Shown here in pieces: positions 55,601-60,130 of a DNA stretch of 64,000 nucleotides. The translations under genes and the position numbers were made by a program. The stretch is from Ptiloglossa arizonensis. Its lineage: Eukaryota; Arthropoda; Insecta; Hymenoptera; Colletidae. The stretch spans positions 16,618,811 through 16,682,810 of the forward strand of contig NC_135058.1 of NCBI RefSeq assembly GCF_051014685.1, given 5' to 3'. The first letter of the stretch is position 1. The number at the start of each line of letters is the position of its first letter. Below the pieces are notes generated by a model, which did not search any database, was not told the DNA's origin, and saw nothing but the letters and a program-made list of their open reading frames with translations.

Positions 55601-56400
55601 ATACATAAGAAAAAAGCAAATTGCCAGCATTTATCGAAATAAAAGTTTCATGAAATAACTCATTACTCGTGACACAAGAGACACTTACATAGTCATTTTT
55701 AATTTTACAGGTATTAAATGCAATGCCAACGTTCAGACCAAAAGATGGTTGTGTTATTTATGGTCTGTTCCTTGAAGGATGTCGATGGGACAAAAACTAC
55801 TTGAACGAGTCTCTTCCAAAGGAATTGTATACAAGTATACATTGCTGCAAAAGACACATCAATGATCTCAAAGATCTTTCGGATCATTGATATTATAGAT
55901 TTATTCGCCATATATCATCCACAATACACTTATTTCGCTTGTTAATTTCTTCTGACACGATATATTATATCTATCGATATATAAAATGGGAATTGAAATG
56001 TTTCTTTCGCACGATAAAAGTTAGAAATTCTAAAAATTACAAAATTTCCATAATTGATAAAAGCAGGTTCTATTTTCAAGTAACAACAATATCTATTGCG
56101 TAACCTTATTTACGATTAAAATACTATTAAAGAGATAAGTGATATAACAAATATAACGAGTGATCTTCCAATGTTCCTTTCATAGATATGCCTCCGATTC
56201 TACTCCTGCCAGAAATACATCATCGAACGCCTGAAGAAATTTATTCTTGTCCTGTTTACAAAACAATTAATAGAGTAGGAATATTGAGCACAACTGGCCA
56301 CTCTACTAATTTTGTCTTGGCAATGGAAATTCCCAGCAAGAAATCTCAGGCTCATTGGATCAAACGAGGCGTAGCTTTGTTTTGTGCTTTGGACTATTAA
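14747..56400 (+). CDS. DNAH1: Axonemal dynein heavy chain, DNAH1 type (37 exons; C-terminal ~2374 residues)
   Basis: This is the ATP-driven motor heavy chain of an inner dynein arm, expected in sperm flagella and chordotonal cilia. The 37 exons sum to 7125 nt, all in frame, and end in TAA. They encode AAA2 (after its P-loop), AAA3 (GPTGSGKT; Walker [10 protein letters not shown]), AAA4 (GMGGSGRQS), the stalk coiled coils and microtubule-binding domain, AAA5, AAA6 and the C-terminal domain. The DNAH1 assignment rests on blocks such as [45 protein letters not shown] and the ending [16 protein letters not shown]...[11 protein letters not shown], which follow DNAH1 more closely than DNAH3, 6 or 7 as I remember those sequences. 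Full-length family members have about 4200 residues, so about 1900 N-terminal residues are missing, beyond an intron longer than 14.7 kb. All introns are GT-AG except one apparent GC-AG. No frameshift or stop was found. Confidence 0.93.
16990..17229 (+). CDS. DNAH1: DNAH1 exon 2 (AAA2 core)
   Basis: Acceptor CTTCAG|G completes the Trp codon; donor TCGAG|GTACAG, phase 2. Contains [43 protein letters not shown] and VASPATVSR, the standard AAA2 Walker B and sensor blocks. Confidence 0.95.
18906..18984 (+). CDS. DNAH1: DNAH1 exon 3 (AAA2)
   Basis: Acceptor CCTCAG|A completes the Arg codon; encodes [16 protein letters not shown] and [10 protein letters not shown]; donor CGA|GTGAGT, phase 0. A second GT lies 4 nt downstream, but the first keeps frame and spacing with the next exon. 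Confidence 0.92.
19577..19790 (+). CDS. DNAH1: DNAH1 exon 4 (AAA2-AAA3 region)
   Basis: Acceptor CGATTGCAG|AAT, phase 0. It was preferred over an upstream ATTAG because it gives the expected 26-residue spacing to the conserved LR-(G/S)-x-L-K-E-I block. Encodes [19 protein letters not shown] and [16 protein letters not shown]; donor ATTC|GTAAGG, phase 1. Confidence 0.88.
19791..22425 (+). other. DNAH1 intron 4 (2.6 kb)
   Basis: An AT-rich intron with no convincing open frame. The 16-bp word CTAGAGTTGTCAAGCA occurs near 21741 and 21786, a short direct repeat. Nothing else was noted. Confidence 0.6.
22426..22588 (+). CDS. DNAH1: DNAH1 exon 5
   Basis: Acceptor GTTTCAG|CG, phase 1 in; encodes [29 protein letters not shown] and [11 protein letters not shown]; donor TACAG|GTGAGC, phase 2. 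This matches the W(S/A)xGA / GLVFDYRL block of DNAH1. Confidence 0.94.
22660..22778 (+). CDS. DNAH1: DNAH1 exon 6
   Basis: Follows a 71-bp intron. Acceptor TTGTAG|A; encodes [36 protein letters not shown]; donor GCTG|GTAAAT, phase 1. Confidence 0.93.
23103..23300. mobile_element. MITE-like inverted-repeat element, copy 1
   Basis: The left arm contains AAAATAAGTCCAAACACGAC and the right arm, reverse complemented, AAAATGAGTCCAAACTCGAC. The flanks continue to pair imperfectly towards TTACCAATNGATCGG-type ends. There is no coding capacity. It lies in DNAH1 intron 6. Related copies are at 27778-27987 and 54305-54530. Confidence 0.6.
23505..23710 (+). CDS. DNAH1: DNAH1 exon 7 (AAA3 Walker A)
   Basis: Acceptor GTCGTAG|AC, phase 1 in; encodes [28 protein letters not shown] and [11 protein letters not shown]; donor CAG|GTGCGT, phase 0. 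The complete AAA3 P-loop is present. Confidence 0.96.
24345..24507 (+). CDS. DNAH1: DNAH1 exon 8 (AAA3 Walker B)
   Basis: Acceptor GGAAAG|GAT, phase 0; encodes [36 protein letters not shown] and [13 protein letters not shown]; donor AAAG|GTGAAC, phase 1. Confidence 0.95.
24760..24920 (+). CDS. DNAH1: DNAH1 exon 9 (AAA3 sensor region)
   Basis: Acceptor TTTTCAG|GA; encodes [35 protein letters not shown] and [14 protein letters not shown]; donor AAG|GTAATT, phase 0. Confidence 0.95.
25058..25190. repeat. Dispersed repeat, copy A
   Basis: About 75% alike by eye to 49113-49251. Shared words include GATAAGAAACGGAG, TTCGTCGTTTTA and GTATATTTACA. It is an unclassified interspersed repeat, possibly the non-coding end of a DNA transposon. 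Confidence 0.6.
25968..26050. repeat. CT-rich low-complexity tract
   Basis: CTCTCTCTGTCTCTCTCCCT and similar pyrimidine sequence run for about 80 bp. Confidence 0.8.
27778..27987. mobile_element. MITE-like inverted-repeat element, copy 2
   Basis: A 210-bp element. The left end reads CTTCGTGAGAGCGTTACCAA; the right end, reverse complemented, reads CTTCGTAAGAATATTATCAA. Pairing continues inward for about 60 bp through an AAATAAGTCCAAACGCAAC-like segment. It has no coding capacity. No clear target-site duplication was seen. Confidence 0.7.
28619..28648. repeat. GA dinucleotide microsatellite
   Basis: About 14 GA units directly after CTCCCACG. A shorter GA run lies near 28340. Confidence 0.9.
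30387..30602 (+). CDS. DNAH1: DNAH1 exon 10 (AAA3 small domain)
   Basis: Acceptor TTTCGTCAG|CGA, phase 0; encodes [29 protein letters not shown] and [16 protein letters not shown]; donor AAG|GTTCGT, phase 0. The [19 protein letters not shown] block is a family signature. Confidence 0.95.
30863..31087 (+). CDS. DNAH1: DNAH1 exon 11, ending at an apparent GC donor
   Basis: Acceptor TTTTTCCAG|GTT; encodes [45 protein letters not shown] and DTEK. The DNAH1 family has a gap-free 13-residue spacing from this Lys to the LEDYN motif in the next exon. That puts the junction at AAA|GCACGT, a GC donor. An in-frame GT donor at 31166 (CGA|GTATGC) would add 26 residues. Confidence 0.88.
31351..31513 (+). 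CDS. DNAH1: DNAH1 exon 12 (start of AAA4)
   Basis: Acceptor CTGTTTCAG|ATG, phase 0; encodes [33 protein letters not shown] and [11 protein letters not shown]; donor TCAG|GTGATG, phase 1, splits the AAA4 P-loop. Confidence 0.95.
31695..31917. repeat. Imperfect triplet repeat (AAY/AGY)
   Basis: More than 200 bp of three-base periodicity built on AAT, AAC, AGT and AGC, within DNAH1 intron 12. One plus frame is open and would read as an Asn/Ser-rich stretch, but it has no start codon or splice context. It is a simple-repeat expansion. Confidence 0.7.
32217..32386 (+). CDS. DNAH1: DNAH1 exon 13 (AAA4 P-loop end and Walker B)
   Basis: Acceptor GATTCAG|GT completes [15 protein letters not shown]; then [18 protein letters not shown] and [11 protein letters not shown]; donor CAG|GTACGG, phase 0. 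AAA4 has Arg at the usual P-loop Lys position, which is normal for the family. Confidence 0.95.
33180..33388 (+). CDS. DNAH1: DNAH1 exon 14 (AAA4)
   Basis: Acceptor CTTTGCAG|ATA, phase 0; encodes [35 protein letters not shown] and NNLHVVITM; donor ATGAG|GTACGA, phase 2. Confidence 0.95.
34455..34557 (+). CDS. DNAH1: DNAH1 exon 15 (AAA4, short exon)
   Basis: A 103-bp exon with no internal Met, found from the conserved VNCCTIDWF block. Acceptor ACCCGTAG|C completes a Ser codon; encodes [18 protein letters not shown] then [16 protein letters not shown]; donor CTTCAG|GTTTGT, phase 0. The usual SPIGE motif reads SSIGE here. Confidence 0.93.
34558..36476 (+). other. DNAH1 intron 15 (1.9 kb) carrying a 5S-like gene
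   Basis: Apart from the 5S rRNA-like sequence at 35659-35775, this is AT-rich sequence with two related words, GTCTGACCTAGTACG and GTCCGACCCAGTACG, near 35484 and 35540. Confidence 0.6.
35659..35775 (+). rRNA. 5S rRNA gene or young pseudogene
   Basis: The sequence follows animal 5S rRNA along its whole length. It has a GTCAACGATCAT start, then GGTTCTCGTCCGATCACCGA, the internal-control region AAGATGCGTCGGGC...AGTACTTGGACGGGTGACC, then GCTTGGGAAC and the TGTTGTTGGC end. The two ends can pair (GTCAACG with TGTTGGC, allowing G-U). A T-run follows within about 10 nt, as expected for Pol III termination. Compared with the insect consensus I remember, it has a 1-nt deletion near position 20 and about a dozen substitutions, so it may be a variant or pseudogene. 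It lies on the sense strand inside a DNAH1 intron. Confidence 0.75.
36477..36605 (+). CDS. DNAH1: DNAH1 exon 16
   Basis: Acceptor TTTTTCAG|TCC, phase 0; encodes [36 protein letters not shown] and DVYLK; donor AAG|GTGAGA, phase 0. Confidence 0.95.
36606..38568 (+). other. DNAH1 intron 16 (2.0 kb)
   Basis: Holds a T tract near 36917-36930 and a degenerate GTAGAA minisatellite (37430-37690). No gene was seen. Confidence 0.6.
37430..37690. repeat. Degenerate ~28-30-bp minisatellite around GAC(G/A)AGTAGAA
   Basis: Variants of GGACGAGTAGAACAAC, AGACGAGTAGAATACAAT, GGACCAGTGGAATACGAT and AGACCGGTGGAACAATCG follow each other every 25-35 bp for about 250 bp. Similar units occur at 49380-49470. Confidence 0.65.
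38569..38689 (+). CDS. DNAH1: DNAH1 exon 17 (AAA4 end, start of stalk)
   Basis: Acceptor CGCGCAG|GAA; encodes [18 protein letters not shown], then [18 protein letters not shown]; donor ACGG|GTAACC, phase 1. The NYVTPxSYLxLL block marks the end of AAA4. Confidence 0.95.
38690..41072 (+). other. DNAH1 intron 17 (2.4 kb)
   Basis: Mostly AT-rich with a short C-rich run (40208-40228; CCCCCCACCCCCACCCCCC-like). No gene was seen. Confidence 0.6.
41073..41203 (+). CDS. DNAH1: DNAH1 exon 18 (stalk CC1)
   Basis: Acceptor GTACAG|GT; encodes [43 protein letters not shown]; donor ACG|GTTAGT, phase 0. Heptad-like coiled coil. Confidence 0.93.
41867..41972 (+). CDS. DNAH1: DNAH1 exon 19 (stalk CC1)
   Basis: Acceptor TTGTTAG|ATC; encodes [18 protein letters not shown] and [10 protein letters not shown]; donor TTAA|GTGCGT, phase 1. 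Confidence 0.93.
42807..42961 (+). CDS. DNAH1: DNAH1 exon 20 (CC1 end, into microtubule-binding domain)
   Basis: Acceptor GCCGCAG|GT; encodes [36 protein letters not shown] and IINNVKPIK; donor AAG|GTTCGT, phase 0. The LNxNDxTEVKAMxRPP block is the stalk-tip entry signature. Confidence 0.95.
43186..43371 (+). CDS. DNAH1: DNAH1 exon 21 (microtubule-binding domain)
   Basis: Acceptor CGTGCAG|GTA; encodes [18 protein letters not shown], then MENYDKENL and [11 protein letters not shown]; donor AAG|GTTTGG, phase 0. Confidence 0.95.
43590..43980 (+). CDS. DNAH1: DNAH1 exon 22 (MTBD end and stalk CC2)
   Basis: Acceptor GATTTCAG|ATC; encodes [18 protein letters not shown], the CC2 helix ([18 protein letters not shown] onward), the [13 protein letters not shown] block and [10 protein letters not shown]; donor TCCG|GTAAGG, phase 1. 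Confidence 0.96.
44525..44793 (+). CDS. DNAH1: DNAH1 exon 23 (AAA5)
   Basis: Acceptor CCACAG|GC; encodes [36 protein letters not shown] and [18 protein letters not shown]; donor CTG|GTGAGC, phase 0. Confidence 0.96.
45832..46142 (+). CDS. DNAH1: DNAH1 exon 24 (AAA5)
   Basis: Acceptor AACAAAAG|TAC keeps the exact family spacing; encodes [51 protein letters not shown] and NFALTV; donor AC|GTAAGT, phase 2. Confidence 0.94.
46371..46596 (+). CDS. DNAH1: DNAH1 exon 25 (buttress)
   Basis: Acceptor ACAAAAG|T; encodes [36 protein letters not shown] and [18 protein letters not shown]; donor AAG|GTACTC, phase 0. Confidence 0.95.
46669..46864 (+). CDS. DNAH1: DNAH1 exon 26
   Basis: Follows a 72-bp intron. 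Acceptor GTTCTAG|ACA; encodes [36 protein letters not shown]; donor AGCG|GTTAGT, phase 1. Confidence 0.95.
47078..47271 (+). CDS. DNAH1: DNAH1 exon 27
   Basis: Acceptor TTTCCAG|AT; encodes [33 protein letters not shown] and TEWRHLLAG; donor GAA|GTAAGA, phase 0. Confidence 0.95.
47272..48710 (+). other. DNAH1 intron 27 (1.4 kb)
   Basis: AT-rich, with a 76-bp tandem duplication (48222-48373). No gene was seen. Confidence 0.6.
48222..48373. repeat. 76-bp tandem duplication
   Basis: 48222-48297 and 48298-48373 are about 85% alike. Both contain ATCGTACAATCGTAACG, TAACAAAGTTACAAACGTGT and ATTTATGACA. Confidence 0.85.
48711..48865 (+). CDS. DNAH1: DNAH1 exon 28 (AAA6)
   Basis: Acceptor GGCGCAG|GAC; encodes [29 protein letters not shown] and [11 protein letters not shown]; donor CATCT|GTTAGT, phase 2. 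Confidence 0.94.
49113..49251. repeat. Dispersed repeat, copy B
   Basis: Homologous by eye to 25058-25190 in the same orientation. Shared words include GATAAGAAACGGAG, TTCGTCGTTTTA and GTATATTTACA. Just downstream, CGTGAAAATGAAACACGA recurs at about 51630. Confidence 0.6.
49380..49470. repeat. GTAGAA minisatellite units, second location
   Basis: AACAAGTAGAACGAACGAC, GGACAAGTAGAACAGGACC and AGACGTAGAATCGAACC repeat at about 30-bp spacing, matching the units at 37430-37690. Confidence 0.5.
50043..50409 (+). CDS. DNAH1: DNAH1 exon 29 (AAA6)
   Basis: Acceptor TTCGTTCAG|A; encodes [54 protein letters not shown] and [18 protein letters not shown]; donor CAG|GTAACC, phase 0. Confidence 0.96.
50410..52100 (+). 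other. DNAH1 intron 29 (1.7 kb)
   Basis: Contains T tracts near 50443 and 51607-51631, a CGTGAAAATGAAACACGA repeat word (about 51632) and an ACACCCTGTATA motif at 52054-52065, which is often seen at insect transposon ends. No coding exon was found. Confidence 0.55.
52101..52280 (+). CDS. DNAH1: DNAH1 exon 30 (AAA6)
   Basis: Acceptor TTCTTACAG|AAC; encodes [36 protein letters not shown] and [14 protein letters not shown]; donor AAG|GTAAAG, phase 0. Confidence 0.96.
52389..52640 (+). CDS. DNAH1: DNAH1 exon 31 (AAA6 to C-terminal domain)
   Basis: Follows a 108-bp intron. Acceptor TTTTTTAG|GCA; encodes [36 protein letters not shown] and [18 protein letters not shown]; donor AAG|GTAGGT, phase 0. 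Confidence 0.96.
52641..53552 (+). other. DNAH1 intron 31 (0.9 kb)
   Basis: Unique AT-rich intron. Nothing further seen. Confidence 0.6.
53553..53705 (+). CDS. DNAH1: DNAH1 exon 32 (C-terminal domain)
   Basis: Acceptor CGGTAAAG|GTT; encodes [36 protein letters not shown]; donor CAA|GTAATG, phase 0. The xINYGGRxTDxWDRR block is a dynein hallmark. Confidence 0.96.
53863..54131 (+). CDS. DNAH1: DNAH1 exon 33
   Basis: Acceptor CGTTTCAG|TTA; encodes [32 protein letters not shown] and [15 protein letters not shown]; donor TTGAG|GTACTC, phase 2. Confidence 0.95.
54305..54530. mobile_element. MITE-like inverted-repeat element, copy 3
   Basis: The left arm GATGTAAATAAATCCAAA pairs with the right arm, which reads TTTGGATTTATTTTCATC. 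Outward, the GAGAGTATCGCCAAC and CCATTGGTAATATTCTC parts also pair imperfectly. It is in DNAH1 intron 33 and has no coding capacity. Same family as copies at 23103 and 27778. Confidence 0.7.
54869..55095 (+). CDS. DNAH1: DNAH1 exon 34
   Basis: Acceptor CGTTTTAG|A; encodes [36 protein letters not shown] and [18 protein letters not shown]; donor CTCG|GTAATT, phase 1. Confidence 0.96.
55386..55567 (+). CDS. DNAH1: DNAH1 exon 35
   Basis: Acceptor AACTCAG|GT; encodes [36 protein letters not shown] and [17 protein letters not shown]; donor CAG|GTACCG, phase 0. Confidence 0.97.
55711..55834 (+). CDS. DNAH1: DNAH1 exon 36
   Basis: Acceptor ATTTTACAG|GTA; encodes [33 protein letters not shown] and PKELYT; donor ACAA|GTATAC, phase 1. 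Cells may also read through the donor, but that adds only a short tail. Confidence 0.94.
56186..56400 (+). CDS. DNAH1: DNAH1 last exon (37) with stop codon
   Basis: Acceptor TTTCATAG|AT; encodes [50 protein letters not shown] and [14 protein letters not shown], then TAA. This is the natural dynein C-terminus. Confidence 0.97.
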
Positions 56401-56769
56401 TAATTTCTCTATATTGTTTAGTTCACTTGTAGCAAATTTAAAATAAAATTGATAAATTTTTAGTTGGCTTCGGCACATTTATTATTATAATATTGTCTGA
56501 AACAAACTTTGAAAAAATGTGCAGACCCTCCAAAGAAAATAATAACTTTCTGTATTGTGTCAAATGTCTATATTTATGAGTAAACTTAAGTCATTCTGCA
56601 AATTTTACTTTAAATACTTATGCTTGTACTTACAACCATAATATATTAATCTAACACATACTTAAAATAGTTGCACTATAATTAGTTTGAATTCATTTTA
56701 TAGAAATAACAGTTCTGAACAACAGCAAATTTGAAGAATTATTTCTCCATTGTAATTCCTAAAATTGTC
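56401..56769. other. Convergent intergenic gap (DNAH1 / UQCRQ 3'UTRs)
   Basis: 369 bp hold the 3'UTRs of both genes. TTTATT at about 56476-56481 (AATAAA on the minus strand) could end UQCRQ transcripts. If so, the two transcripts would nearly touch. Confidence 0.5.
56442..56447 (+). terminator. DNAH1 polyadenylation signal
   Basis: AATAAA 42 nt after the stop codon. The next gene converges from the other strand 369 bp away. Confidence 0.55.
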
Positions 56770-57177
56770 TTATGTATCGTTTTCATATAATTTTGGATCC
56801 TTCCTTTTCGATCGCTTGTTCTCTGCAATACCCCATTTTATAATACACACCGTTGTTAACAAACCTACAGGAAAACAATAACCAATCGTAAAAGATTTTA
56901 ACAAATTACGACATAAAAACCACGAAATATTCAAAAGCATATAAATTTCTCCTTCCATCAAACATATTCACCATTCAAGAAAAGTATGATTTCAGAAATG
57001 TCGTCCTTAATTCGTCATACCTGGCATTATTGGTGGAAGAGCATGCATTGCTCGATAGAACAGATTTGGTATGCTGTGCGATACCGATTTTGCCCAAACC
57101 CTTTGTTCCATTGAACATAACGTGTAATACACGACTTTTCGTATTCGAACTGGTAATTCTCCAAATTTTAAACCCAT
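56770..57177 (-). CDS. UQCRQ: Cytochrome b-c1 complex subunit 8 (complex III, ubiquinone-binding protein QP-C)
   Basis: A small single-pass subunit of mitochondrial complex III, in the inner membrane. There are two exons, 57177-57021 and 56864-56770, split by a 156-bp intron (donor CCAG|GTATGA, acceptor CTGTAG|GT, phase 1). The product is 83 residues, against about 82 in the family. It begins MGLKFGELPVRIRKVVYYTL, close to the family start MG-x-x-FG-x-L...Y-x-LS-x-x-EQR. It then has CSMEQRVW and SIPNLFYRAMHALPPIMP, and ends in ENKRSKRKDPKLYENDT, close to the vertebrate ERSKRKNPAAYEND tail. The TM helix around residues 45-65 is weakly hydrophobic. Its ATG is 461 bp downstream of the SLIMP stop on the same strand. 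Confidence 0.9.
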
Positions 57178-57638
57178 TGTGAATGCTAGTTTCTCGAATT
57201 CTTAAGATCTATAAACATTAAATAGTCACGACTCTTAACAAATCTTAAAAACAAAACAACACGTAAAAAGAGTTGTTACCATAGTTTTTAAATTTTAAGT
57301 AGAAATTTACGATCACGCAAAATGCAAATCGAACGATACAAGGGTGAATATGGACTTAATAATACGATGATATATTAAACATAAAAACATTTAAAGAAAC
57401 ACACTCTGTACTAGAAAAACAGAAATTCTTATTTCATAATCTTTTATATCGCCACATATATTTATTCGAACAAAAATATGTATCTACATAGAATTCTACA
57501 AATATAAATAAATAGTGTGAAACGTAATGAGACCAAAATATGTATACATGTATGATAATAAATATACATAAATTATGTATAAAGAAGAGTATAAATATTT
57601 CGAAAGTATAGTATTATTTAGACGTTTGTTTCTTGATC
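57178..57638 (-). other. Gap between SLIMP stop and UQCRQ start
   Basis: 461 bp of AT-rich sequence that must hold the SLIMP 3'UTR and the UQCRQ promoter and 5'UTR. The SLIMP poly-A signal candidate is AATAAA on the minus strand at 57466-57461. Confidence 0.5.
57461..57466 (-). terminator. Candidate SLIMP polyadenylation signal
   Basis: AATAAA on the minus strand, about 175 nt after the SLIMP stop codon. Confidence 0.4.
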
Positions 57639-59090
57639 TTAAAGTAGAGGGTAACCTGTAGGCATATGTTCCACAATTTTTGGCGGGATCACAAATTTGT
57701 CTGGGTTTTGTTCTAATAAGCAGCCCAGAAGACGTGGTACTGACAACACAGTGCCAGTTATTATGGAAGGATAGTCTTTTCCAGTCGGTGTCTGATACGC
57801 GATCAGTAACCTCTTACTAAAATAACTACCGCATACAGAAATATGGCCAACTTCTATGTATTGTTTCGAAAACGAAGACCATAATTCGAAAGATACACGC
57901 ATCGCTTCCCAAGGTCGTAATTCTGATGCAGGTCTCATGACAATTTGATAATGCTCACATATATCATTGTACAATTGACAAACTGTGTTTAACAATTTTT
58001 CAAACTCGCTTTGATACTCTGGGCTATTCGTATCTTTGATCAATAGGAAAGCGTGCGCGGCTGACGCCTGACATACAGTAAATAAACCAATTGGTGTAGA
58101 GCCAGGTGGAAAAGGCGTATACTGTCTTCCCGTAGAAAAATATTTTATCGGAAAATGATTTGGATTTATCAGATGTTTTGCATGCATAGCTAAAAATGAT
58201 ATTAAACTTGCACCTCCAACAAGATGCATTCGATTCGGAGAATTATTGTTTGCTTCGATATGATTACTTAGTTCAAAAGCATCTAATGGGTTCTCGTGAT
58301 TTAAACCAGAGCCTTCTACTACCAAGCTGCGGCTGAAATCTGAACCCATTACTCTAATCATGTCAGCTGCACTGAATACTTTTCCTGCATAATTTAACAC
58401 ACCAAGTTCAAAAAGAGCTGCATCGTTACACAGGTAATATTGCATAGGACTTCTATATTCCAATAAACCAAGGTTTTGTCCAATCTCAATGTGATTCTTT
58501 TTATCTCCTGAATCTGACAATTCGTGCAATACACCATTACGTTTTAATACTACAGGAAAATTTAGTGGTGTCCTTTCATCAATTTCATTTGGTAATTTCA
58601 ACATTTTTTCTACAATACTTTCGCTTAAATCCGATAGGACTCCTTTAATGCTTCTCAAATCTTCTTTTAACACTTTAGACTGAATGGATAATTCATCAAA
58701 TTTTAGCTGTTCCTCTGCAGTTAAATCTTTCCTATTATACAGTTCGGCCAATTGACTTCCTACCTCCACATTTTTCAACTCTAATTTAGATTTGTCTACA
58801 TTTACCGATTTGTAAAATTCCCACATAGTCTTAACTTCCTTGGCATTTACATTTACTCCTCGAGATGTCAACTCTCTTTGTAATTTGTCAATATCTGTAA
58901 ATTTTTTGTCAAAATCCAAATCTGGTGTTAAAAATGAGAAACATTCTTTGGACGTTCTGTTCGAGACAAATAATGCAGAGGTATATTTTCTATCAAAATT
59001 TAATAGAATATTGACATATTTTAAAGTATTACGCTTTAAAACATTGTGAACCATACGCATGTGGAAAAAGTTTTGTAAATAATTTGCCAT
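57639..59090 (-). CDS. Slimp: Seryl-tRNA synthetase-like insect mitochondrial protein (SLIMP)
   Basis: A 483-residue single-exon protein with the mitochondrial SerRS fold but without the catalytic signature. Residues 1-45 are rich in Lys, Arg and Asn with few acids, as in a mitochondrial targeting peptide. Residues 65-170 form the N-terminal helical arm (KLELKNVEVGSQLAEL; LTAEEQLKFDELSIQS). The class II domain follows: LVGGASLISFLAMHAKHL, then GRQYTPFPPG and LFTVCQASAAHAFLL, where active SerRS2 has a HQFxKxE motif 2. At the C-terminus, VGHISVCGSYFSKRLLIA replaces the GEVTSASNCTDFQSRR-type serine/ATP site, but the fold-conserved TGTVLSVPRLLGCLLE remains. In Drosophila, SLIMP is known to be essential, to partner SerRS2 and to act in mtDNA and protein homeostasis. 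The ATG is the first in frame. Confidence 0.9.
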   Translation of the reverse strand: MANYLQNFFHMRMVHNVLKRNTLKYVNILLNFDRKYTSALFVSNRTSKECFSFLTPDLDFDKKFTDIDKLQRELTSRGVNVNAKEVKTMWEFYKSVNVDKSKLELKNVEVGSQLAELYNRKDLTAEEQLKFDELSIQSKVLKEDLRSIKGVLSDLSESIVEKMLKLPNEIDERTPLNFPVVLKRNGVLHELSDSGDKKNHIEIGQNLGLLEYRSPMQYYLCNDAALFELGVLNYAGKVFSAADMIRVMGSDFSRSLVVEGSGLNHENPLDAFELSNHIEANNNSPNRMHLVGGASLISFLAMHAKHLINPNHFPIKYFSTGRQYTPFPPGSTPIGLFTVCQASAAHAFLLIKDTNSPEYQSEFEKLLNTVCQLYNDICEHYQIVMRPASELRPWEAMRVSFELWSSFSKQYIEVGHISVCGSYFSKRLLIAYQTPTGKDYPSIITGTVLSVPRLLGCLLEQNPDKFVIPPKIVEHMPTGYPLL

Positions 59091-59176
59091 TGTAAACTTG
59101 AATAAATTTTATAATTTCTTTTGTGATACATAAAGAGTTTCTTGAATCAATGTTATCTATCACTTCTTCCACAAAT

Positions 59177-60130
59177 TCATTTCTGTGTATCAATTTTTGC
59201 TATTTTAGGTGGCGACAAAATTTCTGATTCAATATCCATTTTAAAACTATTACGAGTTATTGTTTCGATTTTGCGTTTTTGTGGAGCAATATAATTTCCT
59301 TTGCTAGCAGCTCTTTCAGATTCTTCTATAGTATATGGTTCCTGTTCCAGAGCTTTTAATCTACGTTTATGCACTTTTGTGGATAAATGATCCTGTAAAG
59401 CAGTGTCGTTTATAAAATACCTCCTGTAAAAAAATGATCAATTCTTCACTTTATTTGGCTATTTACAATGTAGAAATATAAAGAACAAGAGATTATATTT
59501 CGTAATATTAAAATTAGTTAATCAATATTAAAATTTCAATTGCTATACAAAATATTAACAACAGACTTTTTTATAAGTATCGGTGTTGATTTTATAAAAG
59601 TTTCTAATTTATTATATATGTTTTTCAGTTATTCTTCATCACAAATTTTAATTAGACATTGATATTATGAAAACGATGGAAAGAACAAATTTAGCATTTA
59701 AAAAAAATTATTCTGGCATGGAAAATGTTTAACATTAAATCAAAAAGAAGACTAAAAAGAGTTATTTGTGAGGAATATTTAGAGGTTATATCGCTCAAAG
59801 AAGCACAATAAATATGAGTGGCACGAATATTAAACTTACGCGCAATGTACACAATAATATTGGCCTGCTCCTGGTTTATCCAAATCTACTTCTTGATTTA
59901 GCAAACTTTTCACATTTTCTTCTTTCAAATCCTCGTCAATCTAAAATAAAAAATATCATATAATAATAATTGCCGATCGTGAGAATATTATCCACGTGAC
60001 ATGCATATTCGAAAATAAAGGTTATGTTACGGTATTTTACCTCATCTAAATCCTTCGTTCTTCTTTTCGTTCTCCAACCCTTTTTTAAATGAGTGTCTCC
60101 TCTATGGTATTTTTTACGTTTATATACCAT
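59177..60130 (-). CDS. ZNF593: Zinc finger protein 593 homologue (C2H2, ribosome biogenesis)
   Basis: Three exons: 60130-60041, 59940-59840 and 59423-59177, with GT-AG introns (GAG|GTAAAA...TTTTAG|ATT; TGCGC|GTAAGT...TTACAG|G). The product is about 145 residues. It starts MVYKRKKYHRGDTHLKKGW, the near-invariant start of insect ZNF593 proteins. It has an acidic middle (DEDLKEENVKSLLNQEVD) and one long C2H2 finger, YYCVHCARYFINDTALQDHL to KVHKRRL. EPYTIEESERAASKGNY follows, then a basic tail. Yeast Bud20 and human ZNF593 are linked to pre-60S export and Oct-factor binding, so the protein is nuclear/nucleolar. The SLIMP start codon is only 86 nt downstream on the same strand. Confidence 0.92.
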
